This document shows, piece after piece, positions 26,805 through 35,118 of a DNA stretch of 64,000 nt. The stretch comes from Dietzia natronolimnaea (GTDB lineage: Bacteria > Actinomycetota > Actinomycetes > Mycobacteriales > Mycobacteriaceae). The stretch is from the NCBI RefSeq assembly GCF_039525805.1, contig NZ_BAAAHZ010000009.1, one strand, 5' to 3'. Both the position numbers and the translations under genes were made by a program. The first letter of the stretch is position 1; every line of letters begins with the position of its first letter. The notes beneath the pieces are model-generated. The model was not told the DNA's origin, did no database searches, and saw only the letters and a program-made list of their open reading frames with translations.

Positions 26805-27073
26805 GCGTCCGCGAGCTCGGCGAGCTTGGCCCTCACCTGGGAGGCCGGGGGGTTGGTGGCGGTGGTGCCGTCCGAGTACAGCGCCGTCGGGACGACACGG
26901 TTGCCGCCGTTGACGCTCTCGACGAACGCCGCGGCCTCGGCGTCGGCGTCCACGTCGATCTCCGTGTAACCGATCTCCTTCTCGTCCAGCAGCTTCTTGA
27001 GCCGGGTACAGAAGGGGCACCACGTGGTGGTGTAGAGGGTCAGGGCCTCGGCATCGTTCGTGAGATCGCTCAT
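26801..27073 (-). CDS. mrx1: Mycoredoxin (glutaredoxin-like)
   Basis: A 90-residue thioredoxin-fold protein that reduces mycothiol mixed disulfides. The active site is Cys19-Pro-Phe-Cys22 in TWCPFC; mycobacterial Mrx1 has CGYC at this place. The cis-proline is in NRVVPTALYSDG. ATG 27073 is used; a TTG 12 bases upstream would add four residues. SigH controls the orthologous gene in relatives, but I see no clear GGAA-N18-GTT in the short leader. Confidence 0.88.
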   Translation of the reverse strand: MSDLTNDAEALTLYTTTWCPFCTRLKKLLDEKEIGYTEIDVDADAEAAAFVESVNGGNRVVPTALYSDGTTATNPPASQVRAKLAELADA

Positions 27074-27158
27074 GACGGGGTCCAACGCTCGGAGACCGGG
27101 GAATCATCCCGGGGGAGGCCCACGGCGATGTGTCGGGGCCGGATGCCACCATGGTGGC

Positions 27159-29279
27159 GTGGATGACGTGCGGCGTGACCGGGACTCGGCCCTCGACGGA
27201 CTGGACCCCCAGCAGCGGCGGGCCGTCCTGGCGCCCCGCGGACCCGTCTGCATCCTCGCGGGCGCGGGGACCGGCAAGACGCGCACCATCACCCGGCGCA
27301 TCGCCCACCTGGTGACCACCGGACACGTCCGTGGGGACCAGGTCCTGGCCGTCACGTTCACCGCCCGCGCGGCAGGGGAACTGCGCATGCGGCTCGCCGG
27401 GCTGGGCGTGGCGGACGCGGGGACGGGGCCGGTCCAGGCGCGGACCTTCCACTCGGCGGCCCTGCGCAACCTCTCCTACTTCTGGCCGCGGGTCTACGGC
27501 GAGGAACCCTGGCAGCTGCTCGACGGACAGTTCCGGGCGGTCGCGCAGGCGGTCCGCCGGGTGGGGCTGGATCCCTCCACGGAGACGATCCGGGACGTCC
27601 TCACCGAGATCGGCTGGGCCAAGTCCAGTCTGCTCACCCCCGACACGTACGCCGAGCGGGCGGTCGCACTCAGTCGTGACCTCCCGGCCCCCGCCCCGGA
27701 GGTGGCGCGGGCGTTCCGGGCGTACGAGGATCTCAAGGTGTCGGGCCCGGTCCGCATGCTCGACTTCGACGATCTGCTGGGACACATGGCGGAACTGGTG
27801 GAGGAGGTCCCGGCGATCGCGGAGGAGTTCCGGGACCGCTACCGGTGCTTCGTGGTGGACGAGTTCCAGGACGTCACCCCCGCCCAGCAGCGCCTGCTGT
27901 CGGCCTGGCTCGGTCGGCGCGACGACCTCACCGTGGTGGGCGACGTCAACCAGACCATCTACTCCTTCGCCGGGGCCGATCCGGACTATCTGCTCGGATT
28001 CGCCGAGCGCTACCCGGAGGCGACCGTCGTCCGCCTGGAGTCGGACTACCGGTCCACCCCGCAGGTGGTCGACCTGGCCAACGCGGTGATCGGGGCCGGC
28101 GCGGGGCGGTTCCGATCAGCCGGTCTCACCCTCCGTGGAATGCGTCCGGCGGGGCCCGACCCCGTCCTCACCGAGTATCCGGACGAGGACGCGGAGGCGG
28201 AGGCGGTCGCCGGGGCGATCGCCGATCTGGTCCACGGTGGGCTCGACCCCTCGGAGGTCGCGGTCCTCTACCGCGTCAACGCGCAGTCGGAGCGCATCGA
28301 GGCCGCGCTGGACGAGGTGGGGATCGGTTATCGGCTCAAGGGTGGGGAGGGCTTCTTCGACCGGACGGTGATCAGGCGCGCGATGTCGGCGATCGACAGA
28401 CTGGTCGACGGCACCGACGAGGCGGTCACGGAGGAGCACTCCGCGCTCACCGACTCCACCGACGTCGCGCGGGTGATCCGGGCGTCACTGGAACCGTTGG
28501 GTCTCACGGCCGCCGAGCCGTCGGGCGCCCAGGCCCGGGAGAAGTGGGAGTCGCTGACCGCGCTGATGGGCCTCGTGGAGGAGATCGCCACCACCGAGGA
28601 CCGCCCCGGGCTACTCCCGGTGGTCGCCGGTCTGAGAGCCCGCGCCGCCGCGAGGCACGCCCCTGACCAGCGCGGGGTGACCCTGGCGTCGTTCCACGCC
28701 GCCAAGGGGCTCGAATGGGATGCGGTGTTCCTCCTCGGGGTGCACGAGGGCAGCCTGCCCATCAGTCACGCGATCAAGGCCGGGCCGGACGCCATCGAGG
28801 AGGAGCGGCGCCTGCTGTACGTGGGGGTCACCCGGGCACGGGAGCACCTGTCCGTCTCGTGGAGCCGCAGCCGACGGGCCGGGGGCCGCGCCACACGCCG
28901 TCCCAGCCGCTTCCTCGACCCGGTCCGCCCGGCACCGGCGCCCGGGGGAAGCCGCCAGACGTCCGACTCCCCGGACAAGGGGCGTTGTCGCGGATGCGGG
29001 GAGCGGCTCACCGGGCCGATGCACCGGGCGCTGGGATCGTGCCCCGACTGCTCGGTGGAGGTCGACACCGGGTTGTTCGAGCGGCTGCGCGACTGGCGCA
29101 GGGAGACGTCGGAACGCATCGGCAAACCCGCGTACACGGTGTTCACCAACGACACTCTCGTGCAGATCGCCCGCGAGCGTCCCGCGGACACCCGGGCGCT
29201 CGGGCGCATCGGCGGGATCGGGGCGCACAAGCTCGGCGAGTACGGGGACGATGTCCTCCGCCTGGTCAGGGAGGGCTGA
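27159..29279 (+). CDS. uvrD2: UvrD2 DNA helicase
   Basis: A 706-residue superfamily 1 helicase, essential in M. tuberculosis (Rv3198c, 700 residues). Motor motifs: GAGTGKTRTITRRI, VVDEFQDVTPAQ, GDVNQTIYSFAGA and VTRAREHLSVSW. The mycobacterial extras are both present: a tetracysteine module (CRGCGERL then CPDC) and a C-terminal HRDC domain from about residue 640. GTG 27159 is chosen by homology, with GTG 27168 the alternative. No whiB7 follows it. Confidence 0.95.
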   Translation: MDDVRRDRDSALDGLDPQQRRAVLAPRGPVCILAGAGTGKTRTITRRIAHLVTTGHVRGDQVLAVTFTARAAGELRMRLAGLGVADAGTGPVQARTFHSAALRNLSYFWPRVYGEEPWQLLDGQFRAVAQAVRRVGLDPSTETIRDVLTEIGWAKSSLLTPDTYAERAVALSRDLPAPAPEVARAFRAYEDLKVSGPVRMLDFDDLLGHMAELVEEVPAIAEEFRDRYRCFVVDEFQDVTPAQQRLLSAWLGRRDDLTVVGDVNQTIYSFAGADPDYLLGFAERYPEATVVRLESDYRSTPQVVDLANAVIGAGAGRFRSAGLTLRGMRPAGPDPVLTEYPDEDAEAEAVAGAIADLVHGGLDPSEVAVLYRVNAQSERIEAALDEVGIGYRLKGGEGFFDRTVIRRAMSAIDRLVDGTDEAVTEEHSALTDSTDVARVIRASLEPLGLTAAEPSGAQAREKWESLTALMGLVEEIATTEDRPGLLPVVAGLRARAAARHAPDQRGVTLASFHAAKGLEWDAVFLLGVHEGSLPISHAIKAGPDAIEEERRLLYVGVTRAREHLSVSWSRSRRAGGRATRRPSRFLDPVRPAPAPGGSRQTSDSPDKGRCRGCGERLTGPMHRALGSCPDCSVEVDTGLFERLRDWRRETSERIGKPAYTVFTNDTLVQIARERPADTRALGRIGGIGAHKLGEYGDDVLRLVREG

Positions 29280-29300
29280 TCCCGGCCGGTCCGGAGTGGC

Positions 29301-30629
29301 TCACTCCTCGTCGGGGAAGATCTCCGGCATCCAGCGATGGACGATCTGCCGGTACGGGGCGGTCGCCTCGAGCTGGCACAGCATGCCCACCGAGGCCGAG
29401 AGCACCCGGTGGATGAGGACGTACTCGCGGGGAAGCGTGAAGGACCGCGAGGTCCGGAACTCACGGCCGGAGACGTCCCCGTACACCGCCATGATCCCCT
29501 GCATCCACTTGCGGTCGAAGTGGAACTCGGGCTTGCGCATCGGCTCGATGAAGGGTCCGAGGAAGGCCATCGCGTCCGCGGGGTCCAACCCGCCCCGGCC
29601 CACGTACCCGGAGCGCGTCATGAGGGCGAGCAGCTCCTCGGACTCCCCGGCCAGCGCGAGCCGCATCATCGAGGTGAGGACCGCGGGCATGCCGTCCGGT
29701 AGCGGGAGTGACGCCCCGAAGTCCAGCACCACCATCCGACCGTCGTCCGCGAGGAGGAAGTTGCCGGGGTGCGGGTCGCCGTGCATCATCCGCGCGCGGG
29801 CGGGGGAACAGAACTGGAACTCCGCCAGCAGTCCACCGGCCCGGTCGCGCTCCTCCTGGGTCCCGCTCGCGGCGATCCGGCCGAGCGTGCGGCCCTCGGC
29901 CCACTCGGTGACCAGGACCTTCGGGGCGGAGGCGAGCACGGCGGGGACGCGGATCAGCGGGTCGTCGCGGAACGCGGCGGCGAACACCCGCTGCGTGTCG
30001 GCCTCCCCCCGGTAGTCCAGTTCGGCCACGGCGCTGTCGTACAACTCGTCGATGACGCCTTTGACGTCGGTGCCGGGGTTGAGGGGCCGCAGGAGCGGGG
30101 AGAGACGTCGGAGCTGACGGAGGTCCGACCGCAACGCCTCGTCGGCCCCGGGGTACTGGATCTTCACCGCCACCTCCCGACCGTCCGACCAGACCGCGCG
30201 GTGCACCTGCCCGATCGAGGCCGCGGCGGCCGCGGAGGTGTTGAACTCGGCGAACCGCTCCCGCCACCGCAGGCCGAGTTGGGTGTCGAGGACCTGCTCG
30301 ACCTCGGCGGGGGGCAGCGGCGGAGCCTCGGCCTGGAGCTTGGTGAGCGCCTCGCGGAACGGGCCCGCGTACTTGTCGGGCATCCCGGCCTCGAACACGC
30401 TGAGAGCCTGACCCACCTTCATCGCCCCGCCCTTGAGCTCTCCGAGCACGGCGAAGACCTGTTCGGCCGCCTGGTCGGCCAGCTCCTCGGTCAGTACGCC
30501 CTCGCCCCTGCCCAGAGCTCGACGTCCCAGCGACCCGGCGGCTCGTCCGGCGATTCCCAGGGGCAGGCCTGCGAGGCGCGCTGCTCGGCGGGATGAGGTG
30601 CGGGGGAGATCGGCCACGCCTCCAATCAT
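29301..30629 (-). CDS. ABC1/UbiB-family atypical kinase (Rv3197-like)
   Basis: A 442-residue atypical protein kinase-like ATPase. Landmarks are KGGAMKVGQALS (the family's KxGQ motif), an Ala-rich loop in ASIGQVHRAVWSDGREVAVKIQYPG, and the catalytic segment HGDPHPGNF followed by VLDFGAS. These proteins act on membrane lipids such as quinones, but the target here is unknown. ATG 30629 overlaps the stop of the upstream E1-like gene (ATGA), which fixes the start and couples the two. It corresponds to Rv3197. Confidence 0.9.
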   Translation of the reverse strand: MIGGVADLPRTSSRRAARLAGLPLGIAGRAAGSLGRRALGRGEGVLTEELADQAAEQVFAVLGELKGGAMKVGQALSVFEAGMPDKYAGPFREALTKLQAEAPPLPPAEVEQVLDTQLGLRWRERFAEFNTSAAAAASIGQVHRAVWSDGREVAVKIQYPGADEALRSDLRQLRRLSPLLRPLNPGTDVKGVIDELYDSAVAELDYRGEADTQRVFAAAFRDDPLIRVPAVLASAPKVLVTEWAEGRTLGRIAASGTQEERDRAGGLLAEFQFCSPARARMMHGDPHPGNFLLADDGRMVVLDFGASLPLPDGMPAVLTSMMRLALAGESEELLALMTRSGYVGRGGLDPADAMAFLGPFIEPMRKPEFHFDRKWMQGIMAVYGDVSGREFRTSRSFTLPREYVLIHRVLSASVGMLCQLEATAPYRQIVHRWMPEIFPDEE

Positions 30630-31606
30630 GACAGAGGATGCCGATATGTCGCCGCGCCGCAGGTACAGCGATCGGAGGACGGCCATTCGAGCCTTCTCCA
30701 CAGCCCCTCGGCGGGATTAATCTCGACGGACGCCCCGATGGTCTGGAGGGGGCGGTCGGCCCCACGGCTGGCGGAGACCTCGGCGAGGACCAGGGCGGCT
30801 GCCGCCGTGAGCGCGGGCACTCCGGCCGAGGGGGATCGGCCGACGAGCTGGGCGGCGACGAACGGCCACCGCGGGTCACGTCCGGCGCGGAACAGGTCCA
30901 CGCACCGCAGACACGGACTCGCCCCGGGGATCACGGTGGGCCCCACCACCACCCGGCCGTCGCGGGCGTACACGTGGAGATGCACCTGACCGGAGCGAGT
31001 GAGGGCGGAGGCCACCACCGGATCCACCGCGATCGATCCGGTCAGGATCACCAGGTCCGGTGTCGGGCCGCGGCGGGTCCAGGGCGGACGGTCGCGGTCG
31101 AAGGCCAGTCCCGGGTCGGGACCGGTCGTGACCCGGCAGCCGTTGACCGACAGCGGCCCACGCAGCACCTCTGACAGCTGGCCCCTCCCGAGGATGTGGA
31201 CCTGACGGACGGCGGTCGGTCGCGGGGTGGGCACCGGCTCCGGTGCGGCGACGTCCGGGCCGGTGAGCCGGACGTGGCCGAGCTCGGCCAGGCGGGCCAG
31301 GATCCTGGCGACAGCGGGCAGCTCGGCGGCGTCGACCCCGGCCCGGGTGGCGACCTCGTCGAGGTCCGCGCCCGCGTCGAGGTCGAGGAGGAGCGAGGCC
31401 AACCCCCTGGGCCCGCACGAGGTGGGGGCGACCACCACGACCGCGCGGTCCGGAGCCAGACCCACCTGTACCAACTCGTGGTCGCGCACCACCACGACGG
31501 TCCCGGCCCGCAGGACGGCGCGGACGGGGTTCCTGGAGGTGGGGGCGCTGTCCGGGGGAGTGTGGGGCGGGAGGACGACGGAGTCGGTCGCTGGTGACAC
31601 GGGCAC
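30626..31606 (-). CDS. E1-like/TOMM leader-binding type protein (Rv3196-like)
   Basis: A 326-residue protein related to the cyclodehydratase partner (E1-like, leader-peptide binding) of azole-peptide pathways. An N-terminal winged-helix-like part (residues 50-115) is followed by a degenerate Rossmann segment VHILGRGQLSEVL. A zinc-type site is formed by SPCLRCVDLFRAGRDPRWP and a C-terminal CTCG. There is no YcaO enzyme and no precursor peptide nearby, so it is probably not making an azole peptide. It overlaps the ABC1 kinase by four bases. The GTG start has no clear ribosome site. Confidence 0.78.
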   Translation of the reverse strand: MPVSPATDSVVLPPHTPPDSAPTSRNPVRAVLRAGTVVVVRDHELVQVGLAPDRAVVVVAPTSCGPRGLASLLLDLDAGADLDEVATRAGVDAAELPAVARILARLAELGHVRLTGPDVAAPEPVPTPRPTAVRQVHILGRGQLSEVLRGPLSVNGCRVTTGPDPGLAFDRDRPPWTRRGPTPDLVILTGSIAVDPVVASALTRSGQVHLHVYARDGRVVVGPTVIPGASPCLRCVDLFRAGRDPRWPFVAAQLVGRSPSAGVPALTAAAALVLAEVSASRGADRPLQTIGASVEINPAEGLWRRLEWPSSDRCTCGAATYRHPLS

Positions 31607-31723
31607 ATCGTGGCACGAGCACGGTCACCGCGGGGGAGCTCGTCAGGGGTTCTCCACAGGCCCGGCGTGCCAGGTGCCGCCTGTGGAGAACGGCGTGATC
31701 CCTGGTCGTCTACCGTGGTCGGC

Positions 31724-32452
31724 GTGCCGCCCCCGCCCCGCCCGGAACCCGATGTCGACCCGGACTCCCGCCCCGACGACGGGCTGCCCACCAGCCCTGA
31801 TGACCCCAGGATCGAGGTGCGGCGGTCGCGCCGACGCAAGCGGACGGTCTCGGCGCGCGTGGAGGGCCGGACCGTGGTGGTGCTGATGCCGGCGGGGCTG
31901 CCCCAGGCCGAGGAGCGCCGGCTCGTCGTCGACATGCTGGCGCGCCTGCGTCGTTCCGGACGGCGGTCGGGGAGCCGCGCGTCCGACGAGGATCTGATGC
32001 GACGAGCGACCACCCTGTCGGCCAGGTGGATGGACGGACGCCCGCGTCCGGCGTCGATCCGGTGGGTGCCCGCCATGACCACCCGGTGGGCCTCGTGTTC
32101 ACCGGGCTCGGGGGAGATCAGGGTCAGCGACGCGCTGCGTGAGGTCCCCTCGTACGTGCTGGACTACGTCGTCGTCCACGAGCTCGCCCATCTCGTGGTA
32201 CCGGGCGGGCACACACCGCAGTTCTGGGCGGAGGTGCGGCGCTATCCCCGTACCGAGCGGGCCATGGGTTTCCTCGAGGCGTACGCGAGGACCCCCGGGC
32301 CGGCCGGCGACGGAGCGGCCGGTGGCGGAGAGGGTGTGGGGGACCTGGTGCAGGACGACGACTCCCGGGCCGACGACTCCCTGGCCGACGACTCCCGGGC
32401 CGACGACCAGGGGTCCGCGCACGGACCCGACCTGACGGCCGACCGGCGATAG
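31724..32452 (+). CDS. YgjP-type (M48-like) metal-dependent hydrolase
   Basis: A 242-residue protein with the YgjP/WLM fold. The zinc motif HELAHL with the downstream GGHTPQFW is intact, preceded by the family's RWASCSPGSGEIR. TACCGT (31711-31716) lies seven bases before GTG 31724, pointing to a leaderless start there rather than GTG 31715. The C-terminus is an acidic tail with three copies of DDSRA/DDSLA from a 15 bp repeat. It is divergent from the E1-like gene and convergent with the DUF2342 gene. Confidence 0.85.
   Translation: MPPPPRPEPDVDPDSRPDDGLPTSPDDPRIEVRRSRRRKRTVSARVEGRTVVVLMPAGLPQAEERRLVVDMLARLRRSGRRSGSRASDEDLMRRATTLSARWMDGRPRPASIRWVPAMTTRWASCSPGSGEIRVSDALREVPSYVLDYVVVHELAHLVVPGGHTPQFWAEVRRYPRTERAMGFLEAYARTPGPAGDGAAGGGEGVGDLVQDDDSRADDSLADDSRADDQGSAHGPDLTADRR
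32350..32410 (+). repeat. 15 bp in-frame tandem repeat in the YgjP tail
   Basis: Three near-identical units of GACGACTCCCGGGCC encode DDSRA-DDSLA-DDSRA and a partial fourth (DDQG). The number of units probably varies by slippage. It adds only acidic disordered tail. Confidence 0.7.
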
Positions 32453-32518
32453 GCCCGCCGACCCCTCGACCCCGCCGACCCCTCGACCCCGCGGCCCACC
32501 CGCCCGTCGGTCGGGTGG

Positions 32519-33913
32519 TCAGGCGTCCCGCGCGGGACCGTCCGTGTCGTTGCCGTTGCCGTTGTCGGTGCCGCTGTCGCCCGATCCGTCCCCGGCCCCG
32601 GACTCGCGGAGGAACTTCTCGATCTCGTCCACCCCGGACTGGTCCCCGGTGGTCTCGTCGAGGAGCCGGTCGATCACCGCAGCGGGGTTCTCGAGGTCCT
32701 CGCCCACGGGGAGCAGGTCCGGATGGCTCCACAGGCCGTCGCGGCGATCCGTGCCGACCGCCTCTCCGACCCGGCGCCACAGCTCCGAGGCCTCGCGCGC
32801 CTTCCGCGGGCGCAGTTCGAGACCGACGAGACCGGCGAAGGCCTGCTCGGCCGCGCCACCGGTGGCCCGGCGTCGCAGCCACATCTCGCGCAGCTTGTCC
32901 GCGCTGGGCAGTCGGTCACCGACCGCGGCGGTGACGACAGCGTCGACCCAGCCCTCGACCAGGGCGAGCAGCGTCTCGAGGCGGCCGAGCGCGGCCTCGT
33001 TGACATTCGTCACCTTGGGGCCGATGGCGCCCGCGCCGCCGGACAGCAGTTCCTGGAGCTTGGTGGGGTCCTGGAGGATGGACGGGTCGAGACCCGAGGC
33101 CAGGTCGTCGAGCCCCGAGGTGTCGACCCGGATCCCGCGGGCGTACTCCTCGACGGTGGCCAGCACCCGAGCCCGCAGCCAGGGCGCTCCGGCGAACAAC
33201 CGGATGTGCGCGGCCTCGCGCGCGGCGAGGAACACCACGACCTCCTGGCGGGGCAGCTCGAGCTCCTCGGCGAACGCGTCGATCGCGGTCGGGCACAGGG
33301 CGGCCACGCCGTCGTCCCCGAACGGGAGCCCCACCTCGGAGGAGAACAGCACGGCGGGGGCGAGCTTGCCCAGTCCCTGGCCGAGCTGCATCCCGAAGCC
33401 CATGCCGCCCATCTGGTCGAGCATTCCCAGGATCGGGCCGGCGAGCTGGCGCGCCTCCTCGGGCATCGCCCCCTTGGTGGCCGAGTTCATCTGCTCGGCG
33501 ACCGGGGTGCAGATCTTCTCCCATGTGGGGAGGGACTGTTCGACCCACTGCTGGGGGGTCCACACCTCGGTCCGGTGTACGCCGGAGGGGAACACCGTGG
33601 TCTCGTCCAGCCACAGCTCGGCCAGCCGGACGGACTCCTGCGCGGCGGTGCCGGAGGCCTCGCTCACGACCGGGGTACGGCCGAGGGCCTGCAGTGCCAC
33701 GGTGCGGGCGAGCTGGTAGTTCACCGGGCCGGAGGCGCCGGGCCCGGTCATCGCCGACCCCATGGAGCCGAGCATCTGCCCGAACTGGGAGAGCATCTGG
33801 CCGAACTGACCGAACTGGGAGGGGTCGAAACCGCCGGGGCCGCCCGGGTCGCGGCCCCGGTCGTCGTCGCGACCGTCGTCATCGGAAGCGGAGAAACCGA
33901 AGGGCTGGTTCAT
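32519..33913 (-). CDS. DUF2342 zincin-like protein (Rv3195-like)
   Basis: A 464-residue protein of the actinobacterial DUF2342 family, annotated elsewhere as a zinc-dependent metalloprotease. Where HExxH is expected the sequence is AAREAAHIRLF (REAAH), so the first ligand is replaced by arginine and activity is doubtful. A Gly/Gln/Phe/Met-rich N-terminus (GQFGQMLSQFGQML) precedes it. TACCGT on the minus strand (33920-33925) lies six bases before the ATG, indicating a leaderless transcript. It is divergent from the PDZ protease. Confidence 0.85.
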   Translation of the reverse strand: MNQPFGFSASDDDGRDDDRGRDPGGPGGFDPSQFGQFGQMLSQFGQMLGSMGSAMTGPGASGPVNYQLARTVALQALGRTPVVSEASGTAAQESVRLAELWLDETTVFPSGVHRTEVWTPQQWVEQSLPTWEKICTPVAEQMNSATKGAMPEEARQLAGPILGMLDQMGGMGFGMQLGQGLGKLAPAVLFSSEVGLPFGDDGVAALCPTAIDAFAEELELPRQEVVVFLAAREAAHIRLFAGAPWLRARVLATVEEYARGIRVDTSGLDDLASGLDPSILQDPTKLQELLSGGAGAIGPKVTNVNEAALGRLETLLALVEGWVDAVVTAAVGDRLPSADKLREMWLRRRATGGAAEQAFAGLVGLELRPRKAREASELWRRVGEAVGTDRRDGLWSHPDLLPVGEDLENPAAVIDRLLDETTGDQSGVDEIEKFLRESGAGDGSGDSGTDNGNGNDTDGPARDA

Positions 33914-33993
33914 GCCACAACGGTACAGCCCGACGGGTGCGCAGGTCCGGGCGCGACGTCACTGTTCCGCCCGCGCGGACTACCCTTGCCCCC

Positions 33994-35052
33994 GTGAGTC
34001 GCCGACTGCTGACCCTCCTCGCCGCTCTGGTCCCGGCGGTGCTGCTGCTCGTCCTGTCCACGTCGGCGACCGTGCCGCTCGTGGCCATGGGCCCCGGGCC
34101 CACCTACGACACCCTCGGGGAGGTCGAGGTCGAGCGTGGCGACGGGGTGGAGACGGTCCCCGTCGTCGAGGTCAGCGGGCGTGAGGCGGACGAGACCTCC
34201 GGAGCACTACGGATGACGACGGTCGCGGTCCGCGACAACCTGACCCTGCTCGACGCCATGAGGTTCTGGCTGGATCCGGTGCAGATGGTGGTCCCCCGCG
34301 ACCAGGTCTTCCCCCCGGAACGGTCGAGGGACGAGGTCCGCGAGTCCAACGCCGCGGAGATGGTGGGGTCGGAGAACTCGGCCGAGGCCGCCGCCTACGG
34401 GTACCTGGGGATCCCGATGCAGCCCCGGGTCGAGGCCGTCGACCCGGAGGGCGCGGCGGCCGACCTCCTCCGTGAGGGCGACATCCTGACCTCGATCGCC
34501 GGGGAGCGGGTCTCGGATTCGACAGCGGTGGTCGAGCAGGTCAGCGCCCACCGTCCGGGCGACGAGGTCCGGATCGGGTTCACCAGGGACGGGCGCGAGG
34601 AGACGACGACGACGACGTTGCAGCCCGCCGGACCGGACGGCGATCCCGACCAGGGCCGCCTGGGCATCCTCGTCGGCGACACACCGGCCGACGGGACGGA
34701 CGTCGAGATCAACATCGACCCGAACGTGGGCGGCCCCTCGGCGGGGCTGGTCCTGGCGGTCGCGATCGTGGACAAGCTGTCCCCGGGCGAGTTGACCGGC
34801 GGGGCCGAGGTCGCCGGATCGGGCACGATCCGGGTCGACGGAACCGTCGGGCCGATCGGGGGGATCACGCACAAGATCCGTGCCGCCCGGGATGCGGGGG
34901 CGACCGAGTTCCTCGTCCCCGCCGGAAACTGTGCGGAAGCCGTGCAGGACCCACCGGGTGGCATCCGCCTGATCGAGGTGGACACCCTCCGGGGCGCGCT
35001 GGAGGCGCTGGAGGAGGCCGTTTCCGGGGGAGAGCCACCGACCTGCGGGTGA
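33994..35052 (+). CDS. PDZ and Lon-type serine protease (Rv3194c-like)
   Basis: A 352-residue membrane-anchored protease. An N-terminal helix (about 5-27) is followed by a PDZ domain (about 140-215, YLGIPMQPRVEAVDPEGAAADLL). The C-terminal Lon-like domain has the serine in GGPSAGLVLAVAIVD and the lysine in GGITHKIRAARDAG, a Ser/Lys dyad. TACCCT (33981-33986) lies seven bases before GTG 33994, so the mRNA is probably leaderless. It should act outside the membrane. Confidence 0.92.
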   Translation: MSRRLLTLLAALVPAVLLLVLSTSATVPLVAMGPGPTYDTLGEVEVERGDGVETVPVVEVSGREADETSGALRMTTVAVRDNLTLLDAMRFWLDPVQMVVPRDQVFPPERSRDEVRESNAAEMVGSENSAEAAAYGYLGIPMQPRVEAVDPEGAAADLLREGDILTSIAGERVSDSTAVVEQVSAHRPGDEVRIGFTRDGREETTTTTLQPAGPDGDPDQGRLGILVGDTPADGTDVEINIDPNVGGPSAGLVLAVAIVDKLSPGELTGGAEVAGSGTIRVDGTVGPIGGITHKIRAARDAGATEFLVPAGNCAEAVQDPPGGIRLIEVDTLRGALEALEEAVSGGEPPTCG

Positions 35053-35118
35053 GGCGACGCTTTTCCGTAAGGTGGGTTCCACGAGCATGTCCGCCCCAGC
35101 AGTCCAGGAGCTTCCCCG

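Noticed and set aside
30626..31606. An azole-peptide (TOMM) biosynthetic cluster
   Set aside because: No YcaO protein, no flavin dehydrogenase and no precursor peptide are visible nearby; only the E1-like partner is present.
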